Source: Saccharopolyspora gloriosae (GTDB lineage: Bacteria > Actinomycetota > Actinomycetes > Mycobacteriales > Pseudonocardiaceae). Taken from it: 64,000 nucleotides of DNA. The notes below the pieces were generated by a model. It saw only the letters and a list, made by a program, of their open reading frames with translations. It was not told the DNA's origin and ran no database searches. Below, one piece after another: positions 27,319 to 36,376 of the stretch. Positions within the stretch are counted from its first letter, which is position 1; each line of letters starts with the position of its first letter. A program made the position numbers and the translations under genes. Location of the stretch: positions 4,325,470-4,389,469 of the forward strand of contig NZ_CP059557.1 in the NCBI RefSeq assembly GCF_022828475.1, given 5' to 3'.

Positions 27319-28793
27319 CGGGCCACGTACCTGTCCAGTCGGGTTTCCAGTCGTTTCTGCCCGGCGGAGAGCGCCACGCAGATCACCCAGTAGTACAGCC
27401 CGGCGAAGGCGTACAGGGCGAGGAACTCGTTGCTCTCGGCCGCGGCGAGCTGGGACTGCCGGAACAGCTCCGTCAGCAGCACCACCGACCCCAGCGACGT
27501 GTCCTTCAGCAAGGAGAGCAAGGTGTTCGACAACGGTGGCACCGCTGTCCGCGTCGCCTGCGGCAGGATGATCCGGCGCAGCGTCTGCCGATAGTCGAGC
27601 CCGATCGTCGCGGCCGCCTCGAACTGTCCCTTCGGCACCGCAAGGATCGCCGAACGCACGACCTCCGCCGCGTAACCGGCGACGTTGAGGCTGAACGCGA
27701 TCACCGCCGCGGTGAACGGCGGGAACTTCACTCCCAGCTGCGGCAGCCCGTAGAACACGATGAACAGCTGCAACAGCAGCGGAGTGCCGCGGATGATCGA
27801 GATGAACGCTCGGGCCAAACCCGAGAGGACCTTGTAAGGGGAGATCCGGGCGAGCGCCACCAGCAGTGCGAGCGCGAGCCCGATCGCGAAGCTCAACGCC
27901 GTCAGCGGGATCGTCACCTGGATCAGGCCGACGAACATGGGCCACGCCGTGCTGCGCAGCACCTCCCACGTGCTGCGGTGACCGCGTCCCTCGGACAGGT
28001 CCGCTTCACCGCCGTCGGGCACCGAGACGTCGGCCTTGAAGTACTTCTGCGAGATGCCGTTGAACGTTCCGTCGGCCTTGAGCTCGCCGATCGCCCGGTT
28101 CGCCTGGTCGAGCAGCGCCTGATCGGCCTTGCGGAAGGTGAGGACCTGCTCGCTGGTCTCCGCCCCGGCGTTGCCCGCGATCTCCACGTCGGTGGAGCCG
28201 GTGCTGGCCTGGTAGTCGAGCACGGCGATGTTGTCGTTGACGATCGCGTCGACCCTGCCTTGCGTGAGCAGCGCGGCCGCCTGCGAGAAGCCCTCCACGG
28301 CTTCGACGTTCGCCCCCGCCTCCTTCGCGACGTCGGCCCAGTTGCTGGTGCTCGACTGCGCGGTGGTCTTGCCCCGCAGGTCTTCGAGTGTCTTGATGCC
28401 CTCGTCGCCGGTGCGCCGGACGATCACGCCGCGCGAGTAGGTGTAGGGGTCGGACAGGCCGTACTTGGCGGCACGTTCCTCGTTGACCGAGACCTGGTTG
28501 GCGATGACGTCGAGCCGCCCGGCGTCCAGCGCGGGGAAGACCGCGTCCCACTGCGTCTCGACGAATTCGAGGTCCCACCCGGCTTTGTCGGCGATCGCTT
28601 TGATCACTTCGATGTCGTAGCCGGTGAGTTCCTGCGTCCCGGGATCGTGGAACGAGAAGGGCGGGTAAGTCCCCTCCGTGCCGACCCGGATCACGGGTCG
28701 TTCGGCGTCCTGCGCCACGGCCGCGCTCGCTTGCGCGGGCAGGGCGACGAGCAACAGCAGGAACAGCACCGCGCACCTGAGCGCATGCCGCAT
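27315..28793 (-). CDS. Fused amino-acid receptor and ABC permease
   Basis: 492-residue fusion. After a signal peptide (residues 1 to about 27), a family 3 solute-binding domain spans about 33-255 (IRVGTEGTYPPFSFHDPGT, GYDIEVIKAIADKAGW, LDVIANQVSVNEERAAKYGL). A HisM/GlnP-type permease domain covers about 280-490, with the loop YAAEVVRSAILAVPKGQFEA typical of polar amino-acid permeases. Fusion tethers the receptor to the channel, as in other receptor-permease ABC importers. It is translationally coupled to the ATPase. The substrate is probably a polar amino acid or cystine; this is unproved. Confidence 0.9.
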   Translation of the reverse strand: MRHALRCAVLFLLLLVALPAQASAAVAQDAERPVIRVGTEGTYPPFSFHDPGTQELTGYDIEVIKAIADKAGWDLEFVETQWDAVFPALDAGRLDVIANQVSVNEERAAKYGLSDPYTYSRGVIVRRTGDEGIKTLEDLRGKTTAQSSTSNWADVAKEAGANVEAVEGFSQAAALLTQGRVDAIVNDNIAVLDYQASTGSTDVEIAGNAGAETSEQVLTFRKADQALLDQANRAIGELKADGTFNGISQKYFKADVSVPDGGEADLSEGRGHRSTWEVLRSTAWPMFVGLIQVTIPLTALSFAIGLALALLVALARISPYKVLSGLARAFISIIRGTPLLLQLFIVFYGLPQLGVKFPPFTAAVIAFSLNVAGYAAEVVRSAILAVPKGQFEAAATIGLDYRQTLRRIILPQATRTAVPPLSNTLLSLLKDTSLGSVVLLTELFRQSQLAAAESNEFLALYAFAGLYYWVICVALSAGQKRLETRLDRYVAR

Positions 28794-28967
28794 CAGAGAA
28801 TCCCCTCACCTTCCTCAGTGCCCGGAAGCGGCACCGCGAAATGAGCATAGGGCGATTTTCCGACTCGGCACTTCATGATTCACATTGCGGGAACTCGCCG
28901 GTCGTGGGACCGGAGCCGTCGTCGGCGGCGAAGCCGATGCACGGGACGACGTCCTCGCGCGGACCGC

Positions 28968-29849
28968 TCACTCCGGGCCGACCGCGTACCGGTCGCGCCC
29001 CGCGCCGGTGATCGCGATCAGGCCGGTGAGCAGGTCCAGCCGTTCGGCGTCCGGGCTGCCCGGCGCGGCGGTGTAGGCGATCAGCACCGGGCCGGGTCCG
29101 CCGGGCAGCGGGTAGGCGTCCCAGTCGAGCTCGATCGGACCGACCATGGGGTGCGCGAAACGCTTCGTGCCGCGGGTCCGTTCCCGCACGTCGTGACGTG
29201 CCCAGAACCGGCGGAATTCCTCACTGTGCACGCTCAGCTCGCCGACCAGTTCCACGGCTCGCGGGTGATCCGGGTCAGCGGCGACGGCGGCGCGCAGCAT
29301 GCCGATGTACTCCAGCGCGCTCGACTCCCAGTCCGGGCACACCTCGCGGGCTTCCGGGTGGTGGAACAGCGCCCGCAGCATGTTGCGATCCCGGTCGACG
29401 GCGCCGTCGAGGTCGCCGAACAAGGAACCGGCCAGCGGATTCCACGCGAGCACGTCGAGGTGGCGGCCGAGCACCAGCGCGGGGCCGGCGATGCTGCGCA
29501 ACAGCCGCAGCGTGCTCTCCGGCACCCGCTCCGGTGCCCGGCGGTGCTTCACCGGCGCGGGACGACGCGCGGCCCGCGCGAGGGCGTGCAGGTGGCGGGT
29601 CTCCTCGGCGGTGAGATCCAGAGCGCGGGCCAGGGCGTCGAGGACTTCGTCGGAGGGGCGCACGTCGCGGCCCTGCTCCATGCGCTGGTAGTAGTCGGTG
29701 CTCACTCCCGCCAGCAGCGCCAGTTCCTCGCGGCGCAGGCCGGTCACCTTGCGCCGTGGTCCCGGTTCGATGCCGACGTCCTAGGGGCGCAGCCGACCGC
29801 GCCGGGTCCGCAGGAAGTCGGCGAGCTCACGTGAGTAGGCGGCGTCCAC
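28968..29849 (-). pseudogene. XRE/MmyB-type regulator interrupted by an amber codon
   Basis: Helix-turn-helix regulator with an MmyB-like ligand domain. The full reading starts at GTG 29849 (VDAAYSRELADFLRTRRGRL RP then stop) and continues in the same frame with DVGIEPGPRRKVTGLRREEL. The TAG at 29783-29781 stands where the family has GAG (Glu), so one base change explains it. A GTG at 29747 could restart translation, yielding 259 residues with most of the HTH (LALLAGVSTDYYQRMEQGRD) but without the first helix. The function may be lost or reduced. Confidence 0.8.
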
Positions 29850-30159
29850 ACCCCTGATTCTGCCCGTACCGCCCGGCGGCAAGGTGGGTTCCGCAGTCCC
29901 AGGGAACACCACCCCGGCTCGAGCTCGGCCGAATGCGCCGCAGCCTCGCGGAAATGCGGCTCGGCACGATCCGTCCGGATCCTATGGCAGCTTTTCCAGC
30001 AGGTCGAACAATTGTCTCATTTTCGCCATTCCGCCAAGGAGAAAAAGGTGAACCGGCCGTTAACCAGGACGAACGGTTCAGCCGAGCCACTATCCAGCTC
30101 TACCACAGAACCTTATGATCATTCCGATTCAATCGGCGCGATCGGAAGGCTCTGCTGCG
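29850..30159. other. Intergenic region upstream of the NLP gene
   Basis: No gene seen. The part about 29990-30135 is markedly more AT-rich (CAATTGTCTCATTTTCGCC, AAGGAGAAAAAGG) and probably holds the promoter of the gene at 30160. No defined operator is recognised. Confidence 0.3.
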
Positions 30160-30966
30160 ATGGGAACACTGGAGACCGACAGAACACGGCGAAGCCCCCG
30201 GCGGCTGGGAAAGTCCTCGTTCGCGTTCCGCACGCTGGTGGGTACCGCCGTGCTGTTCATCGGCCTGCCGCCTGCGGCGGCGCTGGCCGACCCGCCGCAG
30301 GCGCTGCCGTCCAGCGTCGCCGACCCCGACGGAAAATGGCAGCCTGCTTTCGATTACGACGGTGACGGCTGCTACCCCACTCCGGCGATCGGCCCCGACG
30401 GGACCATCGCTCCCGGACTGGAACCGTCCGGTGCGCTCAACGGCAATTGCCACGACAAGTCGGATCTCGACAACACCAATTCGTACGTGCGCTCACAATG
30501 CGACAACGGCTGGTGCGCGTACATGTACGACCTGTACTTCGAGAAGGACCAGGCGCTCGGCGGCGTGCACGACGCGTTCGGGCACCGCCACGACATCGAG
30601 CACGTCGTGGTGTGGGTGAACGAGGACCAGGCGAAGTACGTCTCCACTTCGGCGCACGGCGACTTCTCCACCTACCCCGCTTCGGAGGTCGGTTTCGAAG
30701 ACACCCACCCCAAGATCGTCTACCACAAGGACGGCGCCAGCACGCACTGCTTCCGCCTGGCGGGCAAGGACGAGCAGCCGGAGAACGACTACGGCACCTG
30801 GCAGTACCCGGACCTGGTCAGCTGGGACAACTTCCCCGAAGGCATCCGGGACAAGCTGACCGGCGCCGACTTCGGCAGCGCCAGCCTCGGCATCAAGGAC
30901 GGCGGCTTCGAGGACAACCTGGCCAAGGCCAAGCCCGCCGACATCGAATTCAACCCGAACGCCTGA
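30160..30966 (+). CDS. Secreted NLP (NPP1/necrosis-inducing-like) protein
   Basis: 268-residue exported protein of the Nep1-like family. The signal peptide spans about 1-43 (FRTLVGTAVLFIGLPPAAALA). The family heptapeptide appears as GHRHDIE at 141-147, where the canonical motif is GHRHDWE. Paired cysteines (71, 97, 114, 119 and one near 195) suggest disulfides. Cytolytic NLPs bind plant sphingolipids, but many bacterial members are non-toxic. ATG at 30160 has GGAAGG 10 nt upstream; an earlier in-frame ATG at 30115 lacks a ribosome site. Confidence 0.88.
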   Translation: MGTLETDRTRRSPRRLGKSSFAFRTLVGTAVLFIGLPPAAALADPPQALPSSVADPDGKWQPAFDYDGDGCYPTPAIGPDGTIAPGLEPSGALNGNCHDKSDLDNTNSYVRSQCDNGWCAYMYDLYFEKDQALGGVHDAFGHRHDIEHVVVWVNEDQAKYVSTSAHGDFSTYPASEVGFEDTHPKIVYHKDGASTHCFRLAGKDEQPENDYGTWQYPDLVSWDNFPEGIRDKLTGADFGSASLGIKDGGFEDNLAKAKPADIEFNPNA

Positions 30967-31007
30967 TCCTTCAAGGTTCAGCGTGGCCTGCGTAGCGGGT
31001 CGCTCAG

Positions 31008-31158
31008 CGCAACCTCAGCGGCTTCCTCGCTGCGGGATCCATTTCTGACGTATGCCAATACGCGGTGAAATGGCCGTCCTCGCGAGGAAGTCGCTGAGAA
31101 CCCGCGGTGGTCGGCCTGCTCAGGCCGGTCACTGCTCAGCGGCTCCGCCGCCGACAAG
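31008..31158. repeat. Family B multi-hairpin element, copy 3
   Basis: Contains AACCTCAGCGGCTTCCTCGC, TGCGGGATCCATTTC and the matching GCGAGGAAGTCGCTGAGAACC, then GGCCTGCTCAGGCC and CAGCGGCTCCGCCG. Similarity to copy 4 extends upstream (TTCAGCGTGG ... CTGCGT), so the element may start near 30975. It lies between the convergent NLP gene and a small membrane-protein gene. Confidence 0.75.
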
Positions 31159-31183
31159 ATGACGATCACAAGACGCACGCGAT

Positions 31184-31402
31184 CTAGCGGTCGGTGCAGG
31201 GTGTCCGGCGGTTTCCGGCCGTGCGGAGATCGGCCATCCGAAGCCGGTCTCCCCCGGACGACCGCGACGAACTCCGGGCCGTCGCTCGCGGCCGTTCTTC
31301 CCGTGCCGTCGTCAGCCGGCGCTGTGCCCAGTACGCCAGGGCCGCGGCGACGGTGAACGCCGCCGCGAACTCGATCAGCAGTGCGATCCACACCAGTGCC
31401 AT
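31184..31402 (-). CDS. Small single-pass membrane protein
   Basis: 72 residues. A hydrophobic N-terminal helix (ALVWIALLIEFAAAFTVAAA) is followed by an Arg/Ser-rich hydrophilic tail, suggesting an inner-membrane anchor with a cytosolic basic tail. A strong Shine-Dalgarno (AGGGAGGAAG) lies 5-8 nt before the ATG at 31402, which supports translation. It is divergent from the AraC/DJ-1 regulator at 31526. No family is recognised. Confidence 0.55.
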   Translation of the reverse strand: MALVWIALLIEFAAAFTVAAALAYWAQRRLTTAREERPRATARSSSRSSGGDRLRMADLRTAGNRRTPCTDR

Positions 31403-31525
31403 CGTTCTTCCTCCCTCGAATCCCCCGCTTCGGGCGGGAGGTCGTGTTCTCGATGCGATTCATCGTGGGCCTGCGCGGACGCCGAAACGAGTGGCCGGAT
31501 GGCCAACATGTGCAAGAATCGGGCC

Positions 31526-32542
31526 ATGGGTGTTTTCCGTCATCCGGAGCGACGGCACGTGGCGGTGCTGGTGCGGCCGGGATTGCTGCCGATGGAGCTG
31601 GGACTCGTGCACCAGCTGTTCCGCATGGCCGTGGACGCCACCGGGGAACCGCTGTACGAAGTGGTGACGTGCACCGAGGATCCGGGTGTGCTGCGCACGA
31701 CCACGGATTTCGCCGTGCACGTCGCGCACGGGCCGGAAGCGTTGGCGGAGGCCGACATCGTGTTCGTGCCCGCCTCCGACGAGGACTACCGGCAGCCGCG
31801 CCCGGATCTGTCTCCCGAGCTGCGCGCCGCGATCGCGCGCGTTCCCGAGCGCGGGCGGATCGCGTCGATCTGCACCGGCGCGTTCGTGCTGGCCGACGCG
31901 GGGCTGCTCGACGGGAAGACGGCGACGACGCACTGGAACGCCGCGGAGCGGTTCCGGCGCTCGTTCCCGCAGGTGGACCTCGATCCCTCGGTGCTCTACG
32001 TCGACGAGGGTTCCGTGCTGACCTCGGCGGGTGAGGCCTCGGGCATCGACCTGTGCCTGCACATGATCCGGGAGGAGCACGGCGCGACGATCGCCAACGA
32101 CGTCGCGCGCAGCGCCGTGGTGCCCGCGCACCGCGATGGCGGGCAGGCTCAGTTCATCCGGCGCGCGGTGCCCGAACCGCAGAGCTCCTCCACCGGGCGG
32201 GCGCGGGCCTGGGCGTTGGCGAACCTGCATCGGGTGCTGTCGCTGCGGGAACTCGCCGACCTGGAGTCGATGAGCGTGCGCACCTTCACCCGGCGGTTCC
32301 GCGACGAGACGGGACTGTCGCCCGTGCAGTGGCTGACCCGGCAGCGCATCGAACGCGCGCGGCAGCTGCTGGAGGAGACGGACCTGCCCGTCGACCAGGT
32401 GGCGGCGGACGCCGGGTTCGGCACGGCGGCCTCGATGCGCCAGCACCTGCGGGCGCGGCTCGGCATCTCGCCCAGCACGTATCGCAGCACTTTCCAGCCC
32501 GGGCAGGAGAAAACCGCCCCGTCACCGGTCGAGATCGCCTGA
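31526..32542 (+). CDS. AraC-family regulator with DJ-1/PfpI domain (GlxA type)
   Basis: 338-residue regulator. The N-terminal DJ-1/PfpI-like domain (VAVLVRPGLLPMELGLVHQL, IASICTGAFVLADAGLLDG, ATTHWNAAERF) senses a ligand. The C-terminal double HTH spans about 220-320 (LSLRELADLESMSVRTFTRR, FRDETGLSPVQWL, ARQLLEETDLPVDQVAADAG). The ATG at 31526 is preferred over an in-frame ATG at 31499. The target genes are unknown; the small membrane protein is the divergent neighbour. Confidence 0.9.
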   Translation: MGVFRHPERRHVAVLVRPGLLPMELGLVHQLFRMAVDATGEPLYEVVTCTEDPGVLRTTTDFAVHVAHGPEALAEADIVFVPASDEDYRQPRPDLSPELRAAIARVPERGRIASICTGAFVLADAGLLDGKTATTHWNAAERFRRSFPQVDLDPSVLYVDEGSVLTSAGEASGIDLCLHMIREEHGATIANDVARSAVVPAHRDGGQAQFIRRAVPEPQSSSTGRARAWALANLHRVLSLRELADLESMSVRTFTRRFRDETGLSPVQWLTRQRIERARQLLEETDLPVDQVAADAGFGTAASMRQHLRARLGISPSTYRSTFQPGQEKTAPSPVEIA

Positions 32543-32575
32543 ACCGCTCCGGGCGGAATCGTCGCGGAGTCCGCG

Positions 32576-33319
32576 TCAGCTCAGCAGCGCGCCGACCCAG
32601 ACCGCGTTCAGCACCTCCGGCGTCAGCACCTCACCAGGTGCTCCGGCGGCGATCAGCCGACCGTCGCGCAGCACCAGGCAGTGGTCGGCGGAGCGGGCCT
32701 CGGCGAGGTCGTGGGTCACGTGCACGACCGTGGTGCCACGGGACTTCTCCTGGTCGAGCACTTCGGCGATGTGCTGCTGCGCGGTGACGTCCAGGCCCGC
32801 CGCCGGTTCGTCCAGCAGCAGCAGATCCGCCTGCTGCGCCAAGCCTTGCGCGACGAGCACCCGCTGGCGCTGACCTCCGGAGAGCGCCCCCAGCGGGCGA
32901 TTCGCGAGCGGCGCGACTCCCAGCCGGTCCAGGCAGTCCGCGACGACCTCGCGGTCCTGCTTCGACAGCCGGCGCCACGGGCCGGTTCGCGCCCATCGCC
33001 CCATCTCCACCGTCGCGCGCACCGTCAGCGGCAGGGTGTCCGAGACCGAACTGCGCTGCGCCACCAGCGCAGGCCCTGCGGGGCCTGCGTGCTCGACCGA
33101 ACCCGAGGTCGCCGGGAGGACTCCGGCCAGCACGCTCAACAGCGTCGACTTGCCTGAGCCGTTCGGCCCGACCACTGCGGTCCGCCGCCCGGCCGGGAAT
33201 TCGGCGGTCACGTCGTGCAGCACGGGATGCCTGCGGTAGCCCGCGGAGACGGCGCGCAGGGCGGCGGCGGGGCGGTCGTCGGTGGTCGCGTCGTCAGTGA
33301 TGGCCTTCACGAAACTCAC
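32576..33319 (-). CDS. aztA: Zinc ABC transporter ATPase AztA
   Basis: 247-residue ATP-binding subunit of a metal ABC importer. Walker A is VVGPNGSGKSTLL, the signature LSGGQRQRV, Walker B LLLLDEPAAGLD, and the H-switch VTHD. It belongs to the manganese/zinc ATPase group. It starts at GTG 33319, 8 bp from the Zur-like box, and is divergent from the permease gene aztB, the common AztABCD arrangement in actinobacteria. Cytosolic, it energises AztB. The identification rests on the neighbourhood of AztB, AztC and AztD-like genes. Confidence 0.88.
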   Translation of the reverse strand: MSFVKAITDDATTDDRPAAALRAVSAGYRRHPVLHDVTAEFPAGRRTAVVGPNGSGKSTLLSVLAGVLPATSGSVEHAGPAGPALVAQRSSVSDTLPLTVRATVEMGRWARTGPWRRLSKQDREVVADCLDRLGVAPLANRPLGALSGGQRQRVLVAQGLAQQADLLLLDEPAAGLDVTAQQHIAEVLDQEKSRGTTVVHVTHDLAEARSADHCLVLRDGRLIAAGAPGEVLTPEVLNAVWVGALLS

Positions 33320-33326
33320 CCTACAA

Positions 33327-33341
33327 CGACAATCATTTTCA
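33327..33341. promoter_or_regulatory. Zur-like operator between aztA and aztB
   Basis: CGACAATCATTTTCA has 5 of 7 matched symmetric positions around a central C and resembles the actinobacterial Zur box (TGAAAATNATTTTCA type). It lies in the 39-bp gap between the divergent starts at 33319 and 33359, next to TATAGG at 33343, where a repressor would block both promoters. Zinc-dependent repression is inferred. Confidence 0.7.
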
Positions 33342-33358
33342 CTATAGGGTGATCTGTC

Positions 33359-34222
33359 ATGGATTGGTTATTCGTCCCTTTTGAAGTGTCCTTCGTGCAG
33401 CGCGCGCTGTGGGCCGGGGTGCTGGTCTCGCTGATCTGCGCGCTGGCGGGCACCTGGGTCGTGCTGCGCGGCATGGCCTTCCTCGGGGACGCCATGTCGC
33501 ACGGGATGCTGCCGGGCGTGGCACTGGCCTGGCTGCTCGGCGGGGACCTGCTGCTCGGCGCGGCGCTGAGCGCGGGAGTGATGGCCTTCGGCGTGACCGC
33601 GCTCGGGCGCTCGCAGCGGCTTTCGCGGGACACCGCCATCGGCCTGCTGTTCGTGGGCATGCTGTCGGCCGGAGTGATCATCGTGTCGCACTCGCAGTCG
33701 TTCGCGGTGGACCTGACCGGGTTCCTGTTCGGCGACGTGCTCGCGGTGACCGGTCCCGAACTGGGCGAGCTCGCCGTCGCGCTGGCGATCGCGGTGACCA
33801 TCTCGCTGGCCGGGCACCGGGCGTTCGTCGCGCTCTCGTTCGACCCGCGCAAGGCGCGCACCCTCGGGCTGCGGCCCGGATGGGCGAACGCGTTGCTGCT
33901 CGGGCTGGTGACGCTCGCGATCGTCGCCTCGTTCCGCATCGTCGGCACGCTGCTGGTGTTCGGGCTGCTCATCGCCCCGCCCGCGGCGGCCGTGCTGTGG
34001 GCCAAGCGCATCCCGGTGGTGATGGCGGGCGCCGCCGCACTCGGCATGGCCGCCACCGCGATCGGACTGCTCGTCTCCTGGCACTGGGGCACCGCCGCCG
34101 GAGCGACCATCGCCGCCACCGCCGTCGCCCTGTTCTTCCTGTCCGCCCTCGGCGCCGAACTGCGCGACCGAGTCCGGGCCATCCCGGAGAAAACCAACAC
34201 GGAAGTCGAGCACGCACTGTGA
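33359..34222 (+). CDS. aztB: Zinc ABC transporter permease AztB
   Basis: 287-residue integral membrane permease of the ABC-3 family with about eight helices. Motifs are VLRGMAFLGDAMSHGMLPGV, near-universal in ZnuB/MntB-type permeases, and FRIVGTLLVFGLLIAPPAAA. ATG at 33359 lies just after the Zur-like box. It overlaps the following AztD-like gene by four bases (GTGA), so aztB, both AztD-like genes and aztC probably form one zinc-repressed operon. Confidence 0.9.
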   Translation: MDWLFVPFEVSFVQRALWAGVLVSLICALAGTWVVLRGMAFLGDAMSHGMLPGVALAWLLGGDLLLGAALSAGVMAFGVTALGRSQRLSRDTAIGLLFVGMLSAGVIIVSHSQSFAVDLTGFLFGDVLAVTGPELGELAVALAIAVTISLAGHRAFVALSFDPRKARTLGLRPGWANALLLGLVTLAIVASFRIVGTLLVFGLLIAPPAAAVLWAKRIPVVMAGAAALGMAATAIGLLVSWHWGTAAGATIAATAVALFFLSALGAELRDRVRAIPEKTNTEVEHAL

Positions 34223-35409
34223 GACCTCAACGGACGAAACCCGCCGCGCTGGCCCTCGCGCTCGTCGCGCTGACCGCCGCCTGCGGCTCCCCCGGCGGCG
34301 GGGCCGCCCCGCCACCGGAGGTGCCGCACGGCTACGTCGAAGGCGCCGAGGAGGCCGCCGAAGCCCAATCCCGCCTCGTGGTCGCCGACGGCGACACCGG
34401 CGCGGTGCGAGTGCTCGACCTGATCACCGAGGACGTGGTGGAACTCGGGACGGTGCCGGGGATCCGCGACATCACCGACGACGGCCGGTACGCCTACCTG
34501 ACCGGGGAGCGCGGCACGCACGTCGTGGACAGCGGCTCGTGGATGGTCGACCACGGCGACCACGTGCACTACTACCGCGCCGACATCCGCGACGTCGGTG
34601 ACCTCCCCGGCCGCACCACCGGTGCGCACAACGACACCGGCGTCGCCGCGGCGTCCACTTCGGATGGTTCGGCGGCGCTGTTCGACCGTGCCGCGCTCGA
34701 CGGCGGCACCCTCACCGAGGTCGGCCGGACCGAGCTCGCCCCGGGCACCGCAGCGGTGCCCTACGAAGCGCACGTGCTGGCCGTCGCACCCGACGGCAAA
34801 GCGCGGGTGCTCGACCGGGCGGGCGAGGAACTCGACACCGTCGAACCGTCGTGCCCACGGCCGAGCGGCTCGGCGCTCACCCGGCGCGGAGTCGTGTTCG
34901 GCTGCGCCGACGGTGCGCTGCTCGTCTCCGAGGACGACGGCGCCTTCCACGGCGAGAAGATCCCCTACCCGCGCCCGGTCGGCGAGGACGAACGCGCCCG
35001 CGAGTTCCAGCAACGCCCCGGCAGCGCCACCCTCGCCGCGAAGGCGGGCGAGCGCGGCGCGTGGTCGCTGGACCTCTCGGACCGGAAGTGGACGCACGTC
35101 GACACCGGACCGGTCGTGGCCGTCAACGCCGTCGGCGAAGGCGGCCCGCTGCTCGCGCTCACCGCCGACGGCGTGTTGCACGCCCACGACCCCGAAACCG
35201 GTGCTCCCACGGCGACGACCCGGGTGACCGAGCGACCGGTCGACACCGCCGGACCGCTGCCGACGATCCTGATCGACACGACCCGCGCCTACGTCAACGA
35301 CGTCGACGCCGGGACGATCCACGAGATCGACTACAACGATTCGCTGCGCCTCGCCCGCGAATTCCGGCTCGGCGGCAACGCCGCGCACGTCGTGGAGACC
35401 GGACGATGA
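34219..35409 (+). CDS. AztD-like lipoprotein, paralog with DHGDH motif
   Basis: 396 residues. A lipoprotein signal has its lipobox at Cys 22 (TAACGSP), followed by a probable beta-propeller of short repeats. The histidine motif VDHGDHVHYY is at 110-119, with His 137 nearby and cysteines at 212 and 229. It lacks the HHG and CPGVHGE motifs seen in the second paralog at 36377. AztD proteins are zinc metallochaperones that load AztC, and the position directly between aztB and aztC supports such a role. It overlaps aztC (ATGA). Confidence 0.75.
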   Translation: MRPQRTKPAALALALVALTAACGSPGGGAAPPPEVPHGYVEGAEEAAEAQSRLVVADGDTGAVRVLDLITEDVVELGTVPGIRDITDDGRYAYLTGERGTHVVDSGSWMVDHGDHVHYYRADIRDVGDLPGRTTGAHNDTGVAAASTSDGSAALFDRAALDGGTLTEVGRTELAPGTAAVPYEAHVLAVAPDGKARVLDRAGEELDTVEPSCPRPSGSALTRRGVVFGCADGALLVSEDDGAFHGEKIPYPRPVGEDERAREFQQRPGSATLAAKAGERGAWSLDLSDRKWTHVDTGPVVAVNAVGEGGPLLALTADGVLHAHDPETGAPTATTRVTERPVDTAGPLPTILIDTTRAYVNDVDAGTIHEIDYNDSLRLAREFRLGGNAAHVVETGR

Positions 35410-36326
35410 GCCGGCGGATCGCGGTCGCGCTCACCGCGGCCGTCGTGACGGTGCTGCTCGCGCTCACCGGATGCTCCGGCGGCGGGTCGCAACGAGCTCA
35501 AGTGGTCGTCACCACCAACATCCTCGGCGACATCACCCGCAACATCATCGGCGACCAAGCGCAGGTATCGGTGCTGATGCGACCGGGAGCGGACCCGCAC
35601 TCGTTCGGCATCTCCGCCCAGCAGGCCGCCGAATTCGAGCTCGCCGATCTGGTCATCCACAATGGACTCGGGTTGGAAGAGGGCGTGCTGCGCAGCGTGC
35701 GGGCGGCGGAAACCGCCGGGGTCGCGACGTTGCCGGTGGGCGAACGAGTCGATCCGATCCGGTACACCAGCGACGAATCCCGCGGCCAGGCCGACCCGCA
35801 CTTCTGGACCGACCCGCGCCGGGTCGCCGCCGCGGTCGACGTCATCGCGCAGCAGGTCGTCGAGCACGTCGACGGGGTCGACCCGGCGGTCGTGCGCGCC
35901 AACGCCGCGCGTTATCGGGGCGAGGTCGAGGAGCTCGACGCCACCACCGCCAAGAGGTTCGCCGAGATCCCCGCGCAGCAGCGCAAACTCGTCACCAACC
36001 ACCACGTGTTCGGCTACCTCGCGCAGCGCTACGGCTTCGAGGTCATCGGGGCGGTGATCCCCGGCGGGACGACGCTGGCCTCCCCCAGCGCCTCCGATCT
36101 CGCCGGACTCGCCGGTGCCGTGCGCGAAGCGGGCGTGCGGGCGGTGTTCGCCGACTCCTCGCAACCCGACCGGCTCGCCCGCGCGCTCGCCGACCAGGCG
36201 GGGCTCGACGTGCGGGTGGTGCCGCTGTTCTCCGAGTCGCTGAGCCCGCCCGGCGAGGGCGCCGGGACCTACCTGGAGATGACCCGGTCCAACGCCGACT
36301 CCATCGCCACCGGCCTCGGCGGATGA
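35406..36326 (+). CDS. aztC: Zinc ABC transporter substrate-binding protein AztC
   Basis: 306-residue cluster A-I metal receptor with lipobox Cys 23 (ALTGCSGG). Likely zinc ligands are His 65 (ADPHSFG), His 132 (ADPHFWTDP), His 199 or 200 (VTNHHVFGY) and Asp 250 (FADSSQPDR). Unlike ZnuA it has no long His-rich loop between residues 110 and 130, consistent with the AztC type that receives zinc from AztD. It is translationally coupled to the upstream AztD-like gene and 50 bp ahead of the second AztD-like gene. Confidence 0.9.
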   Translation: MSRRIAVALTAAVVTVLLALTGCSGGGSQRAQVVVTTNILGDITRNIIGDQAQVSVLMRPGADPHSFGISAQQAAEFELADLVIHNGLGLEEGVLRSVRAAETAGVATLPVGERVDPIRYTSDESRGQADPHFWTDPRRVAAAVDVIAQQVVEHVDGVDPAVVRANAARYRGEVEELDATTAKRFAEIPAQQRKLVTNHHVFGYLAQRYGFEVIGAVIPGGTTLASPSASDLAGLAGAVREAGVRAVFADSSQPDRLARALADQAGLDVRVVPLFSESLSPPGEGAGTYLEMTRSNADSIATGLGG

Positions 36327-36376
36327 CCCCGCCGCACGCCGGAACCATTCGACGGCACAAGAGAAAAGGACCCTCC

